Shown in pieces: positions 7,446 to 14,865 of a stretch of DNA of 28,359 nt. Every line of letters starts with the position of its first letter. The first letter of the stretch is position 1. Made by a program: the position numbers and the translations under genes. The notes under the pieces were generated by a model. The model ran no database searches. It saw nothing but the letters and a program-made list of their open reading frames with translations, and was not told where the DNA came from. Source of the stretch: JAIRNF01 sp031550925 (GTDB taxonomy: Bacteria; Bacteroidota; Bacteroidia; Bacteroidales; UBA932); contig JAVBOE010000029.1 in assembly GCA_031550925.1 (NCBI GenBank), positions 1 through 28,359 of the forward strand, in the 5' to 3' direction.

Positions 7446-8285
7446 ATGAGTGACGAGCAAATTTTATTAGATGTACCTAAAATACTGAAGTCAAAAAGTC
7501 CTAAGTTGGCAAAGTGGCTACCACGTTTTGTGGTGCGCTATATAGAGCGTACGTTGCATGTTGACGAGCTAAACTATATTCTTACCACATTCGGCCATTT
7601 AGATGGGGTTGCTTTTGACGATGCCACGTTGGATTATCTTGGAATAAAGCATACGGTTGTAAACCCCGAACTTCTACCTCCGAATGATGGTAAACGTTAT
7701 GTTTTTGTTTCAAATCACCCGCTGGGGGGACTTGATGGGATGGTACTTATTAGTGCTATGGGGGCTCACTACGATAATAAGGTACGCTTTATTGTAAACG
7801 ATTTGCTCTATAATTTGAAGCCTTTAAGATCGGTATTTGTCCCTGTAAATAAGCTTGGACGACAATCGGGAGATTATGCAGATATGATTGATGAAGCCTA
7901 TGCTTCGGATAACCAAATATTATATTTTCCGGCTGGGTTATGCTCTAGGAAGATAAAAGGAAAAATTCAAGATCTGGAATGGAAAAAGAATGTAGTTACA
8001 AAAGCTGTAAAATACGAACGAGATATTGTCCCCATCTATTTTGAAGGGCACAACTCTAATTTCTTCTACAACCTCGATCGTGTTGGACGGTTTTTTGGCA
8101 TAAAAGCAAATATTGCCATGTTCTATCTTTCGGATGAGCTATTTAAGCAACGGAACTCTCATTTTAACTTAATAGTCGGTCCATCTATTCCTTATACAAC
8201 ATTTGATAAAAGTAAATCGGCAGCCGAATGGGCTGCATACTTAAGGAGTGTTGTTTACAGCTTGCCCAACAAAATAAGGAAGTAA
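7446..8285 (+). CDS. glsA: PlsC-like lysophospholipid acyltransferase-family O-acyltransferase, probable glycine-lipid enzyme GlsA
   Basis: A 279-residue protein of the lysophospholipid acyltransferase superfamily. The active-site block is VSNHPLGGLDGM at about 88-99, with His91 and Asp97; the spacing is H-x5-D rather than the usual H-x4-D. A later YFPAGLCSR block near 180 matches the family's PEGTRS-like substrate-binding motif, and PIYFEG follows. In Bacteroides thetaiotaomicron a neighbouring pair, an O-acyltransferase (GlsA) and a GNAT N-acyltransferase (GlsB), makes glycine lipids. The same pairing occurs here, 55 bp apart, so I infer that this enzyme O-acylates an N-acyl amino acid. An ordinary 1-acylglycerol-3-phosphate acyltransferase is the alternative. 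The ATG at 7446 gives a normal N-terminus. Confidence 0.72.
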   Translation: MSDEQILLDVPKILKSKSPKLAKWLPRFVVRYIERTLHVDELNYILTTFGHLDGVAFDDATLDYLGIKHTVVNPELLPPNDGKRYVFVSNHPLGGLDGMVLISAMGAHYDNKVRFIVNDLLYNLKPLRSVFVPVNKLGRQSGDYADMIDEAYASDNQILYFPAGLCSRKIKGKIQDLEWKKNVVTKAVKYERDIVPIYFEGHNSNFFYNLDRVGRFFGIKANIAMFYLSDELFKQRNSHFNLIVGPSIPYTTFDKSKSAAEWAAYLRSVVYSLPNKIRK

Positions 8286-8340
8286 TTTGTTTGAATATTA
8301 GATTTTGTGAGCTTATTTTGTAAATCTATTAGAATGTAGG

Positions 8341-9285
8341 ATGGAAGCAATAATTGCGCCGGTCAGTAAGCATTTAATCGAAGGCGAGCTTACTAAAGAA
8401 AAATTTGTGCGTCATACCAGTAGGGGTGGTAATCTGCTGTATGTGGTAACTGCGCACGACTCTCCTAACACTATGCACGAAATAGGACGCTTGCGCGAAA
8501 TCGCATTTCGTTCTGGAGGAGGAGGTACGGGAAAAAGCATAGACATTGATGAATTCGACCTTCAAGAAAATCCGTACAAGCAGCTAATTGTTTGGGATCC
8601 AAAAGCGAAAGAAATTATTGGAGGATATAGGTATATTGTGTGCAAAGGTATTAAGATTGACCAGCTAGCTACGTCGGAACTGTTTATATTCTCGCAAAAA
8701 TTTATTGATGAGTATCTTCCATATACAATAGAGCTGGGGCGTTCTTTTGTTCAGCCCGAGTATCAAAGCTCTCGTTTAAGGCATAAAGGTATTTACGCTC
8801 TTGACAACCTTTGGGATGGCTTGGGAGCATTGGTGTTGAAGTATCCCAATATAAAATACTTTTTCGGAAAAGTTACTATGTATGTTACCTATAATGAGCA
8901 AGGCCGTAACATGCTACTATACTTTTTACGTAAACATTTCTCTGACAATGAAGGGCTGGTGATACCGATAAAACCTTTAATAACAAAGGCTCGTAATGAT
9001 GAGATGGAGGCCATATTTACAGGAAAAACATATCAGGAAGATTATAAAGCTCTCTCAAAGCAAGTTCGTCTGCTAGGAGAACATATTCCTCCGCTAATTA
9101 ATTCTTACATGAATCTTTCTCCATCTATGAAAGTATTTGGTACTGCTATTAATGAGCATTTTGGAGGAGTGGAAGAAACGGGAATTCTTATTAAGATCGG
9201 AGATATTTATAGCGAGAAGTTAGAGCGTTATGTGGGACCTTTACGTAAGGTGGCTAATCGTATTCGTCGTTTTTCTAAATGGTAA
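8341..9285 (+). CDS. glsB: GNAT-family N-acyltransferase (hemolysin-like), probable glycine-lipid enzyme GlsB
   Basis: A 314-residue protein of the GNAT hemolysin-like group to which OlsB/GlsB N-acyltransferases belong. Visible blocks are EIGRLREIAFRSGGGGTGKS near 46-65, followed by DEFD at about 70, KEIIGGYRYIVCKG near 97-110, and ELGRSFVQPEYQ near 137-148, the acyl-thioester-binding core of the fold. In Bacteroides, GlsB transfers a 3-hydroxy-fatty acyl group from ACP to the amino group of glycine. Here it follows the PlsC-like gene by 55 bp on the same strand and is ended by a strong terminator, so the two form an operon. Older annotation would call it a putative hemolysin, which is misleading. 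The amino acid substrate (glycine, ornithine or other) cannot be read from sequence. Confidence 0.75.
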   Translation: MEAIIAPVSKHLIEGELTKEKFVRHTSRGGNLLYVVTAHDSPNTMHEIGRLREIAFRSGGGGTGKSIDIDEFDLQENPYKQLIVWDPKAKEIIGGYRYIVCKGIKIDQLATSELFIFSQKFIDEYLPYTIELGRSFVQPEYQSSRLRHKGIYALDNLWDGLGALVLKYPNIKYFFGKVTMYVTYNEQGRNMLLYFLRKHFSDNEGLVIPIKPLITKARNDEMEAIFTGKTYQEDYKALSKQVRLLGEHIPPLINSYMNLSPSMKVFGTAINEHFGGVEETGILIKIGDIYSEKLERYVGPLRKVANRIRRFSKW

Positions 9286-9308
9286 GCTATGTTGTAGCTA
9301 TTATATAA

Positions 9309-9342
9309 AAGAAAGGCTCGATAAATGTATCGAGCCTTTCTT
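9309..9342. terminator. Bidirectional rho-independent terminator between glsB and clpX
   Basis: A perfect 15 bp stem (9309-9323 with 9328-9342) closes a 4-base loop AATG. The plus strand continues TTATTATG and the minus strand TTTTATATAA, so it can end both the glsB transcript and the clpX transcript. The stem ends one base before the clpX stop codon. Confidence 0.9.
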
Positions 9343-9343
9343 A

Positions 9344-10567
9344 TTATGCTACTTTAAATAAAGCATCGTTTACTTTGTCCAGCTTCTTTTTTGCGTAGTG
9401 CATGTCTATCCTCACTTCTGTGTGATTTTTTGACGGAGCGTTAAACATGGCATCTGTCATAATTGCTTCGCAAATAGAGCGAAGTCCGCGTGCTCCCAGC
9501 TTAAACTCTACGGCTTTATCTACAATGTAGTCTAAAACATCATCGTCAAACTCCAGTTTAATGCCGTCAATCTTAAACAGCTTCTGGTACTGCTTAATAA
9601 TGGCGTTTTTAGGTTTGGTTAGAATCAGCTTTAGCGTATCTCTATCTAGAGGCTCAAGATAAGTAAGCACCGGCAAACGACCAATAATTTCGGGAATAAG
9701 CCCGAAAGACTTTAAGTCGGTTGGCGAAATATACTGCAAGAAGTTGTTCTTATCTACCTTACTACTGCTAAGGCTAGCGCCAAAACCTACTGCTCTGGTG
9801 TTTAATCGAGAGGCTATTAACTTCTCTATGCCATCAAAAGCGCCTCCGCAAATAAACAGAATGTTTTTGGTGTCAATCTTTACAAAGGGTTGGTCGGGAT
9901 GTTTACGTCCGCCTTGTGGTGGAACATTTACAATAGAGCCCTCCAGAAGCTTAAGTAGTCCTTGCTGTACGCCTTCTCCTGATACATCCCGAGTTATGGA
10001 AGGGTTATCGCTTTTACGGGCAATTTTATCTATTTCGTCAATAAAAACAATGCCCTTTTCGGTAGCAGGTACATTGTAGTCTGCTACCTGTAGCAACCTA
10101 CTAAGAATACTTTCAACGTCCTCGCCTACATAGCCAGCCTCTGTAAGTACTGTTGCATCTACAATGGTAAACGGAACTTTCAGCATTTTAGCAATGGTGC
10201 GGGCCATAAGTGTTTTACCTGTTCCTGTTTCGCCAACCATAATGATGTTTGATTTTTCTATTTCAACATCATCACCCGAAAAAGGTTGCTGAATACGCTT
10301 GTAGTGATTGTACACCGCAACAGCAAGGTGCTTCTTGGCCTCATCTTGTCCTATAACGTATTGGTCAAGAAATTCCTTGATTTCAATGGGCTTCAGTAGC
10401 TGAAGTTCATTGAAACCATTGCTAGGCTTACGATTGTATAGCTCTTCTTTTACAATAGCAGAAGCTTGTTCGGTACATGAATCGCAAATAAATCCGTTTT
10501 CTCCGGTTATTAGCAGCTGAACTTCATGCTCTGGCCTTCCGCAAAAAGAACACTTGTTTTCGTCCAT
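9344..10567 (-). CDS. clpX: ATP-dependent Clp protease ATP-binding subunit ClpX
   Basis: ClpX is the AAA+ unfoldase that recognises tagged proteins and feeds them into ClpP. The 407 residues show an N-terminal zinc-binding domain with Cys6, Cys9, Cys28 and Cys31, a Walker A motif GETGTGKT, the pore loop GYVGEDV, Walker B IVFIDEIDK, the RKH loop GGRKHPDQP, and a C-terminal small domain with ARGLRSI (sensor 2). The ClpP-docking IGF-type loop is less clear: LIASRLNTRAVGFGA covers that region. The gene follows clpP with a 9 bp gap, so the two are co-transcribed. It ends at a terminator shared with the convergent acyltransferase operon. Confidence 0.97.
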   Translation of the reverse strand: MDENKCSFCGRPEHEVQLLITGENGFICDSCTEQASAIVKEELYNRKPSNGFNELQLLKPIEIKEFLDQYVIGQDEAKKHLAVAVYNHYKRIQQPFSGDDVEIEKSNIIMVGETGTGKTLMARTIAKMLKVPFTIVDATVLTEAGYVGEDVESILSRLLQVADYNVPATEKGIVFIDEIDKIARKSDNPSITRDVSGEGVQQGLLKLLEGSIVNVPPQGGRKHPDQPFVKIDTKNILFICGGAFDGIEKLIASRLNTRAVGFGASLSSSKVDKNNFLQYISPTDLKSFGLIPEIIGRLPVLTYLEPLDRDTLKLILTKPKNAIIKQYQKLFKIDGIKLEFDDDVLDYIVDKAVEFKLGARGLRSICEAIMTDAMFNAPSKNHTEVRIDMHYAKKKLDKVNDALFKVA

Positions 10568-10576
10568 TGTAGCTTG

Positions 10577-11272
10577 TTATACAATTGATTTTGTTAATAC
10601 CTGATCTATCATACCATATTCTACCGCTTCATTCGATTTCATCCAGTAGTCGCGATCTGCATCTTTCTCAATAGTTTCATACGACTTACCTGTATGTTTT
10701 GCTAATATTTCGTATAGCTCGCGTTTTGTTTTGGCAATTTCTCTGGCAGTAATTTCAATATCGCTTGCCTGTCCTTCTGCACCACCCATAGGCTGGTGAA
10801 TCATAACGCGCGAGTGCGTTAACGCCGAACGCTTTCCTTTTTCGCCAGCAGTAAGTAGAATCGCACCCATAGATGCCGCCATACCGGTACAGATTGTAGC
10901 AACATCGGGTGTTACGATTTGCATAGTGTCGTATATTCCTAAACCTGCAGATACCGAACCGCCCGGACTGTTAATGTATATCTGTATGTCTTTGCTAGAG
11001 TCTGTAGAGTCGAGGAAAAGTAGCTGTGCCTGAACAATGTTGGCAACATCATCATAAATAGGGGTACCAAGAAATATAATCCGCTCCATCATCAAACGGG
11101 AGAAAACGTCCATTACGGCAACGTTCATCTGCCGTTCTTCAATTATATAAGGGGTAATAGAGTTGGATATAGCATTATAGCCACTATATAATGATGTATA
11201 ACGATGAAGGTTAAGGCTGCTTATACCTGCATGTTTTACTGCATATTTTTCGAATTCATTCATTTTTGCCAT
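10577..11272 (-). CDS. clpP: ATP-dependent Clp protease proteolytic subunit ClpP
   Basis: ClpP is the serine protease that forms the tetradecameric chamber used by ClpX. The catalytic triad is visible: Ser in TGMAASMGA, His in VMIHQPMGG, and Asp in DADRDYWM. The INSPGGS oxyanion-region motif and the strongly conserved EITAREI follow family expectation. A longer frame exists up to a TTG at 11308, but its first twelve codons have no counterpart in homologues. I chose the ATG at 11272 (231 residues); the ATG at 11263 (MNEFEKYAVKH) is equally possible and aligns best with Bacteroides ClpP as remembered. The tig terminator lies just upstream, so clpP-clpX should have its own promoter, although I see no exact TAnnTTTG. 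Confidence 0.95.
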   Translation of the reverse strand: MAKMNEFEKYAVKHAGISSLNLHRYTSLYSGYNAISNSITPYIIEERQMNVAVMDVFSRLMMERIIFLGTPIYDDVANIVQAQLLFLDSTDSSKDIQIYINSPGGSVSAGLGIYDTMQIVTPDVATICTGMAASMGAILLTAGEKGKRSALTHSRVMIHQPMGGAEGQASDIEITAREIAKTKRELYEILAKHTGKSYETIEKDADRDYWMKSNEAVEYGMIDQVLTKSIV

Positions 11273-11309
11273 AGCGTAAATTTTATAGTTTATTTCTAAC
11301 AATAACAAT

Positions 11310-11372
11310 CAAAAAATGAAAAAGATAAAAGAGGCATGCAAAATAGGAAAAATCCCAATGCACGCCCTCTTT
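11310..11372 (-). terminator. Rho-independent terminator downstream of tig
   Basis: On the minus strand, AAAGAGGGCGTGCA (11372-11359) pairs with TGCATGCCTCTTT (11340-11328), with one bulge and a G:U pair. The apical part is GGGATTTTTCC-like. A U-rich tail TTTTATCTTTTTC follows. It lies 18 bp past the tig stop and before the clpP start, separating tig from clpP-clpX. Confidence 0.75.
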
Positions 11373-11390
11373 TTTTATGTTAGATTAAGG

Positions 11391-12731
11391 TTATTTCTTT
11401 TCAAATAGCTTACCAAAATCTTCAACGCTTATTTCTTTTTCTTCAAGATTTACGGTGCTCTTTATGTAATCGATAACCTTTTCTTCGTACACCTTTTCTA
11501 CAATGCCTTTAAGCTGCTTTTGGTCTTCTAAAAGGCGTTTTGCAAAATTTTCAAGATGTTCGTCGGGCATGTTATTTAGGCCATACTGTGCAAATTGATA
11601 GCGAGCCATACGTTTAGCGTGCTCCATGATATCCGGCTCTTCAATTTTAATTTCTTGGGCTTTACCAATAGAATCCTTAATCAGCTGCCAACGTAGATCG
11701 TCTGCAAAATGCTCAAATTCCTGGTCAATTTGTTCTTGAGTTACTTTACCTTCGTTTATAACTAATAACCAGCGTTTCAAGAACTCTTCGGGCAGCTTCA
11801 TGTCTGCCTTCTTTACCAGCTTATCTCTTGCATCAAGTAGCAGCTTGTATTCACCTTCTTCGTCATAAGCGCGGCGAATTTCACTTTCAATGCGCTCCAT
11901 CAGCTGCTCTTCGCTGGTAACCTCGCCTTCGCCGTATAGCTTATCAAATAGCTCTTGGTTAAGCTCGGCATTCTCAAAATGACGAACTTCTTTTATTGTT
12001 GCTGTAAACTTCGGATCGATGTTTTCAAGGTCTTCTTTCTTTACTTTTAGCAGGGCCGCAAGATCGGCTTCGTTAGTAAACGTCTTCTTTACATCAACCT
12101 TTACAACATCTCCAACCTTCTTGTTAAGGAAAGGTTTTTTAAGCTTTGCATCTGTAAGCACCTTTAACGAAACGTAGGTATCTTCAACATTCAAGGCGTT
12201 TTCGCCCTCTTGCGCTAAATCAACTTTAAGCAAATCGTCTTCGCCTGCTTCTTCTGTATCAACAAATTTACCATAGCGTTGCATGATGTTTTCCAGCTGA
12301 CGCTGTTTGTCTTCTTCGCTAACAGCTATAACATATTTAGGTAGCTTATCTCTTTTACTCAGCTTAACTTCAACTTCGGGAGATAGACCGATTTCGTAGT
12401 TAAACTCAAAATCTTCCTGATTTTCCCAATCAATAGGTGGCTGTCCTTCTTCATAAGGAATGGGTTCGCCTAAAATGTTCAGCTTTTCGTTGGTAATATG
12501 ATCGTTAAGCGCATCAGAAACCAGCTTGTTGATTTCGTCAATTAGTACAGAGTGACCATACATCTTTTGAATCATAGACATAGGCGCCATACCCGGACGG
12601 AATCCGTTAACGTTTGCCTTACGACGATAATCGTTAAGCGCTTTCTTTACTTTATCCTGATAGTCGTTTTTGCTTACTTCAATTTTAAGAACGGCGGTTT
12701 GTTCGCCTAAAGGTTGTTGTACAACGTTCAT
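11391..12731 (-). CDS. tig: Trigger factor, ribosome-associated chaperone
   Basis: Trigger factor binds the ribosome near the exit tunnel and shields nascent chains. From the ATG at 12731 the product has 446 residues, close to the family norm. The N-terminal ribosome-binding domain carries the signature as GFRPGMAP at 43-50. A middle region (about 150-245) takes the place of the FKBP-like PPIase domain, and a long helical C-terminal domain follows. The middle region does not obviously keep FKBP active-site residues, so prolyl isomerase activity is doubtful. The frame extends to a TTG at 12776, but the added 15 residues run through the promoter element, so ATG 12731 is preferred. The tig, clpP, clpX neighbourhood is widely conserved. 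Confidence 0.95.
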   Translation of the reverse strand: MNVVQQPLGEQTAVLKIEVSKNDYQDKVKKALNDYRRKANVNGFRPGMAPMSMIQKMYGHSVLIDEINKLVSDALNDHITNEKLNILGEPIPYEEGQPPIDWENQEDFEFNYEIGLSPEVEVKLSKRDKLPKYVIAVSEEDKQRQLENIMQRYGKFVDTEEAGEDDLLKVDLAQEGENALNVEDTYVSLKVLTDAKLKKPFLNKKVGDVVKVDVKKTFTNEADLAALLKVKKEDLENIDPKFTATIKEVRHFENAELNQELFDKLYGEGEVTSEEQLMERIESEIRRAYDEEGEYKLLLDARDKLVKKADMKLPEEFLKRWLLVINEGKVTQEQIDQEFEHFADDLRWQLIKDSIGKAQEIKIEEPDIMEHAKRMARYQFAQYGLNNMPDEHLENFAKRLLEDQKQLKGIVEKVYEEKVIDYIKSTVNLEEKEISVEDFGKLFEKK

Positions 12732-12773
12732 AATGTTATGTGTATCTGATTTATTTATTTCTGTTTGAGGGTG

Positions 12774-12781
12774 CAAAGGTA
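12774..12781 (-). promoter_or_regulatory. tig promoter, -7 element
   Basis: The minus strand reads TACCTTTG, an exact TAnnTTTG, followed by CACC. It lies 43 bp upstream of the tig ATG. The same TACCTTTGCA string occurs before the tRNA-Leu gene and kdsD in this window, which strengthens the call. No clear -33 TTTG is seen at the usual spacing. Confidence 0.75.
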
Positions 12782-12862
12782 AGAAAAACTGGCAAGTTTT
12801 GCTATAGTATTAACAAGGAGGTAGCTAACTAATTATTATACTTGCTATTTGCTGATATTTAA

Positions 12863-12889
12863 AAAACCTGCGAGGTTGTCGCAGGTTTT
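12863..12889. terminator. Rho-independent terminator downstream of tRNA-Leu
   Basis: Perfect 11 bp stem (12863-12873 with 12879-12889) and a 5-base loop. On the minus strand the stem is followed by a run of six T, fitting termination of the tRNA-Leu transcript. The stem begins 7 bases after the tRNA 3' end. Confidence 0.88.
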
Positions 12890-12896
12890 CTTTTTG

Positions 12897-12978
12897 TGCG
12901 GGCAAAGGGACTCGAACCCCCACGTCTTACGACACTAGATCCTAAGTCTAGCGCGGCTACCAATTACGCCATGCCCGC
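12897..12978 (-). tRNA. tRNA-Leu (anticodon UAG)
   Basis: Read on the minus strand, the 7 bp acceptor stem GCGGGCA pairs perfectly with TGCCCGC. The anticodon arm CTAGA-CTTAGGA-TCTAG places UAG as anticodon, decoding CUN leucine codons. A long variable arm (TGTCGTAAGACG) marks a class II tRNA, and the T-loop GGTTCGAGTC is standard. The discriminator base is A at 12897. CCA is not encoded (the next bases are CAA), so it must be added by the CCA-adding enzyme. It is transcribed alone, with its own promoter and terminator. Confidence 0.96.
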
Positions 12979-12989
12979 AATTGAGAGTG

Positions 12990-12997
12990 CAAAGGTA
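12990..12997 (-). promoter_or_regulatory. tRNA-Leu promoter, -7 element
   Basis: The minus strand reads TACCTTTG then CACTC, an exact TAnnTTTG only 11 bp before the tRNA 5' end. That predicts a leader of just a few nucleotides. It matches the tig and kdsD elements over TACCTTTGCA. Confidence 0.75.
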
Positions 12998-13049
12998 GTA
13001 TATTTTTTGATTTGGAAAAGAATGATGCAAAAAAATCTCAGATTTTGTT

Positions 13050-13619
13050 CTATGCTTCGTTATTCTGCTGATTTTTACGAAAATCGTTCAGCTTACTGGT
13101 TAAGAGTCTTTCTAAGTCTTTAAAGCTAAATTCTTGAAGTCCGTTAGCCGATACGGTTAGCAAAATGCCCCTATGCTTTTCGGATTCGTAAATGTTTTTC
13201 TGGGTTTGTTTTCTTAGAAAACCGGAGGTTATTTTCTTAAGGTATTCTTCTGGGTTATAAACCTCTACCGAAAGGTAGCTGTTGCCAAGACCCTCAACAG
13301 TGTTTAGGTTTTTTATATCTTTCCACCTAATAAACCCAAGGGCGGCACCCAATACAGTGGCATTGTATGTAAAGCCTTCGTCATTGGCAATAAGCCCGGC
13401 TCGTTTATTGTTCAGCTTTCGTATGGTTAAGAAAATGAAGTAGGCAGAAGAAATAAGCAGCAAAGAAAATATGACTAGGGCCACAGGTTCTATCGCTATT
13501 TTTACAGGAAAAATACCGCTAGCCGAAAGCAAAAGAAATAACGAAATTATGCCTACAACAACAAAGCCGGGAAGCATTACGTAGCTCTTGTTTTTACTCA
13601 GCTCAACTCGTACAGCCAT
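13050..13619 (-). CDS. STM3941-like small membrane protein (2 TM helices plus PH-like domain)
   Basis: A 189-residue protein of unknown function resembling the STM3941 family. Seen are two hydrophobic helices at about 16-35 and 42-63, then a soluble region with the pattern AGLIANDEGFTYNAT, GFIRWKDIKNL and YLSVEVYN, which resembles bacterial PH-like domains (a strand pair, then W-x-D-I). It starts 9 bp after the lptB stop on the same strand and is probably the last gene of the kdsD-lptB operon. The location suggests an envelope role, but nothing in the sequence defines a partner or activity. The C-terminus ends in a charged tail (LNDFRKNQQ). Confidence 0.7.
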   Translation of the reverse strand: MAVRVELSKNKSYVMLPGFVVVGIISLFLLLSASGIFPVKIAIEPVALVIFSLLLISSAYFIFLTIRKLNNKRAGLIANDEGFTYNATVLGAALGFIRWKDIKNLNTVEGLGNSYLSVEVYNPEEYLKKITSGFLRKQTQKNIYESEKHRGILLTVSANGLQEFSFKDLERLLTSKLNDFRKNQQNNEA

Positions 13620-13628
13620 TTCTAACGT

Positions 13629-14369
13629 TTATCTTAATACAAAATTTTGACCAAGATATTTTTTACGCACTTCTTCATCGTTAGCCAGCTCTTCGGCCGA
13701 ACCGGCTTTTAGTATAGAGCCTTCGTATAATAAATACGAGCGGTCTGTAATGGTAAGCGTTTCGTGTACGTTGTGGTCGGTAATAATGATACCGATGTTT
13801 TTATCCTTTAGCGTTCTTACAATATGCTGAATGTCTTCTACCGCAATGGGGTCTACACCGGCAAAAGGCTCATCGAGCAGGATAAACTTAGGGTCGATAG
13901 CTAATGCACGGGCTATCTCGCAGCGCCTACGCTCGCCGCCAGATAGCTGAATTCCATAACTTTTGCGAACTTTATGCAATCCGAATTCGGTTAGTAGTAG
14001 TTCCAGACGATCTTTTTGCTCTGCTTTTGAAAGCTTTGTCATTTCAAGAATAGAGCGAATGTTATCTTCAACCGATAGCTTACGGAAAACAGAAGCTTCT
14101 TGAGCAAGGTAACCTAAGCCACGCTGTGCACGTTTATATACAGGCTCTTTGGTGATTTCAGAAACTTCACCGGATTCTTCGTCTTGCAAAAATATTTTGC
14201 CACCGTTAGGTTTAACTAAGCCTACAATCATATAGAATGTAGTTGTTTTACCTGCACCGTTAGGACCAAGCAGCCCCACAATCTCTCCTTGCGAAACTTC
14301 TACAGATACGCTTTTAACCACTGTTCTGGAGCCGTATCGTTTTACTAAATCTTCCGAATATAATCGCAT
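13629..14369 (-). CDS. lptB: LPS export ABC transporter ATP-binding protein LptB
   Basis: LptB is the cytoplasmic ATPase of the LptB2FG complex, which extracts LPS from the inner membrane and pushes it along the Lpt bridge to the outer surface. The 246 residues carry Walker A GPNGAGKT at 35-42, signature LSGGERRR from 142, Walker B FILLDEPFAG with Asp166 and Glu167, and the switch histidine in TDHNVHE (His199). The FAGVDPIAVEDIQ and SYLLYEG segments are characteristic of LptB rather than other ABC ATPases. A short insertion (EESGEVSEITKEP) follows the first beta domain. It lies downstream of kdsD, parallel to the kdsD-kdsC-lptC-lptA-lptB order of E. coli, but the genes between differ here. 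Confidence 0.95.
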   Translation of the reverse strand: MRLYSEDLVKRYGSRTVVKSVSVEVSQGEIVGLLGPNGAGKTTTFYMIVGLVKPNGGKIFLQDEESGEVSEITKEPVYKRAQRGLGYLAQEASVFRKLSVEDNIRSILEMTKLSKAEQKDRLELLLTEFGLHKVRKSYGIQLSGGERRRCEIARALAIDPKFILLDEPFAGVDPIAVEDIQHIVRTLKDKNIGIIITDHNVHETLTITDRSYLLYEGSILKAGSAEELANDEEVRKKYLGQNFVLR

Positions 14370-14431
14370 AGTAACTATATAATCTATTAAAATCTATGTG
14401 TAAAGCTAAGTAAATAGTTTATTTCTGAATG

Positions 14432-14863
14432 TTAATTATACATATTGGGTGTTAGCTTAATGTCGCAAATATGGACCCCATATATATCTTTACAAAAATA
14501 GGTTATTGTGACTTTCTTTTTGCGAAAGGTATCCATTAAAGAAGCAGTTTTAATATTATGAATTAATTGTGCTTCTAACTTCTTGAGCATATCCTTGTCA
14601 ATTTCAGATTTTTGCAACGATGAAAATGTAACAGTACCTTGAATGTTTTTCCCAAGCAGAGCAACATGGTTTTCTATTTGAATACCATCATCAAGTATTA
14701 AAGGTGCTTGCATATTCCATGCGCTTGATGCTTGTACCAGCTCTCCGTCTATTTCGGTTGCTTCTTTTTGAGAAAACAGCTTAGGAATAAACACAATTGC
14801 AATCGTGAGAATAGTAAAACTGAGAAGACTTTGCGCTATTTTGTTTTTACTTAGCTCTCCCAT
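14432..14863 (-). CDS. Uncharacterised small membrane-anchored protein, tandem paralogue 1
   Basis: A 143-residue protein with one N-terminal membrane helix at about 10-29 (IAQSLLSFTILTIAIVFIPK), then a probable extracytoplasmic domain. It is a clear paralogue of the upstream gene at 14866: both share NK(I/V)xQ before the helix, PKL(F/W) after it, a QAP block (AWNMQAPLILDDG / KINEQAPFMIDAN), FRK-KVT-Y, and ICD(I/V)xxTPxMY at the C-terminus. The gene starts 2 bp after its paralogue's stop and lies 62 bp before lptB. The length and topology loosely resemble LptC, but I see no LptC motif. Its function is unknown. Confidence 0.75.
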   Translation of the reverse strand: MGELSKNKIAQSLLSFTILTIAIVFIPKLFSQKEATEIDGELVQASSAWNMQAPLILDDGIQIENHVALLGKNIQGTVTFSSLQKSEIDKDMLKKLEAQLIHNIKTASLMDTFRKKKVTITYFCKDIYGVHICDIKLTPNMYN

Positions 14864-14865
14864 TT

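Noticed and set aside
11273..11308. clpP start at TTG 11308
   Set aside because: An ATG with a homologue-like N-terminus lies downstream; the extension lies in the leader after the tig terminator.
12732..12776. Trigger factor start at TTG 12776
   Set aside because: It falls on the -7 promoter element, and the added residues have no family counterpart.
12896..13123. Plus-strand open frame of 75 codons across the tRNA-Leu gene
   Set aside because: It reads the antisense of a tRNA and its promoter; such frames are common artefacts.
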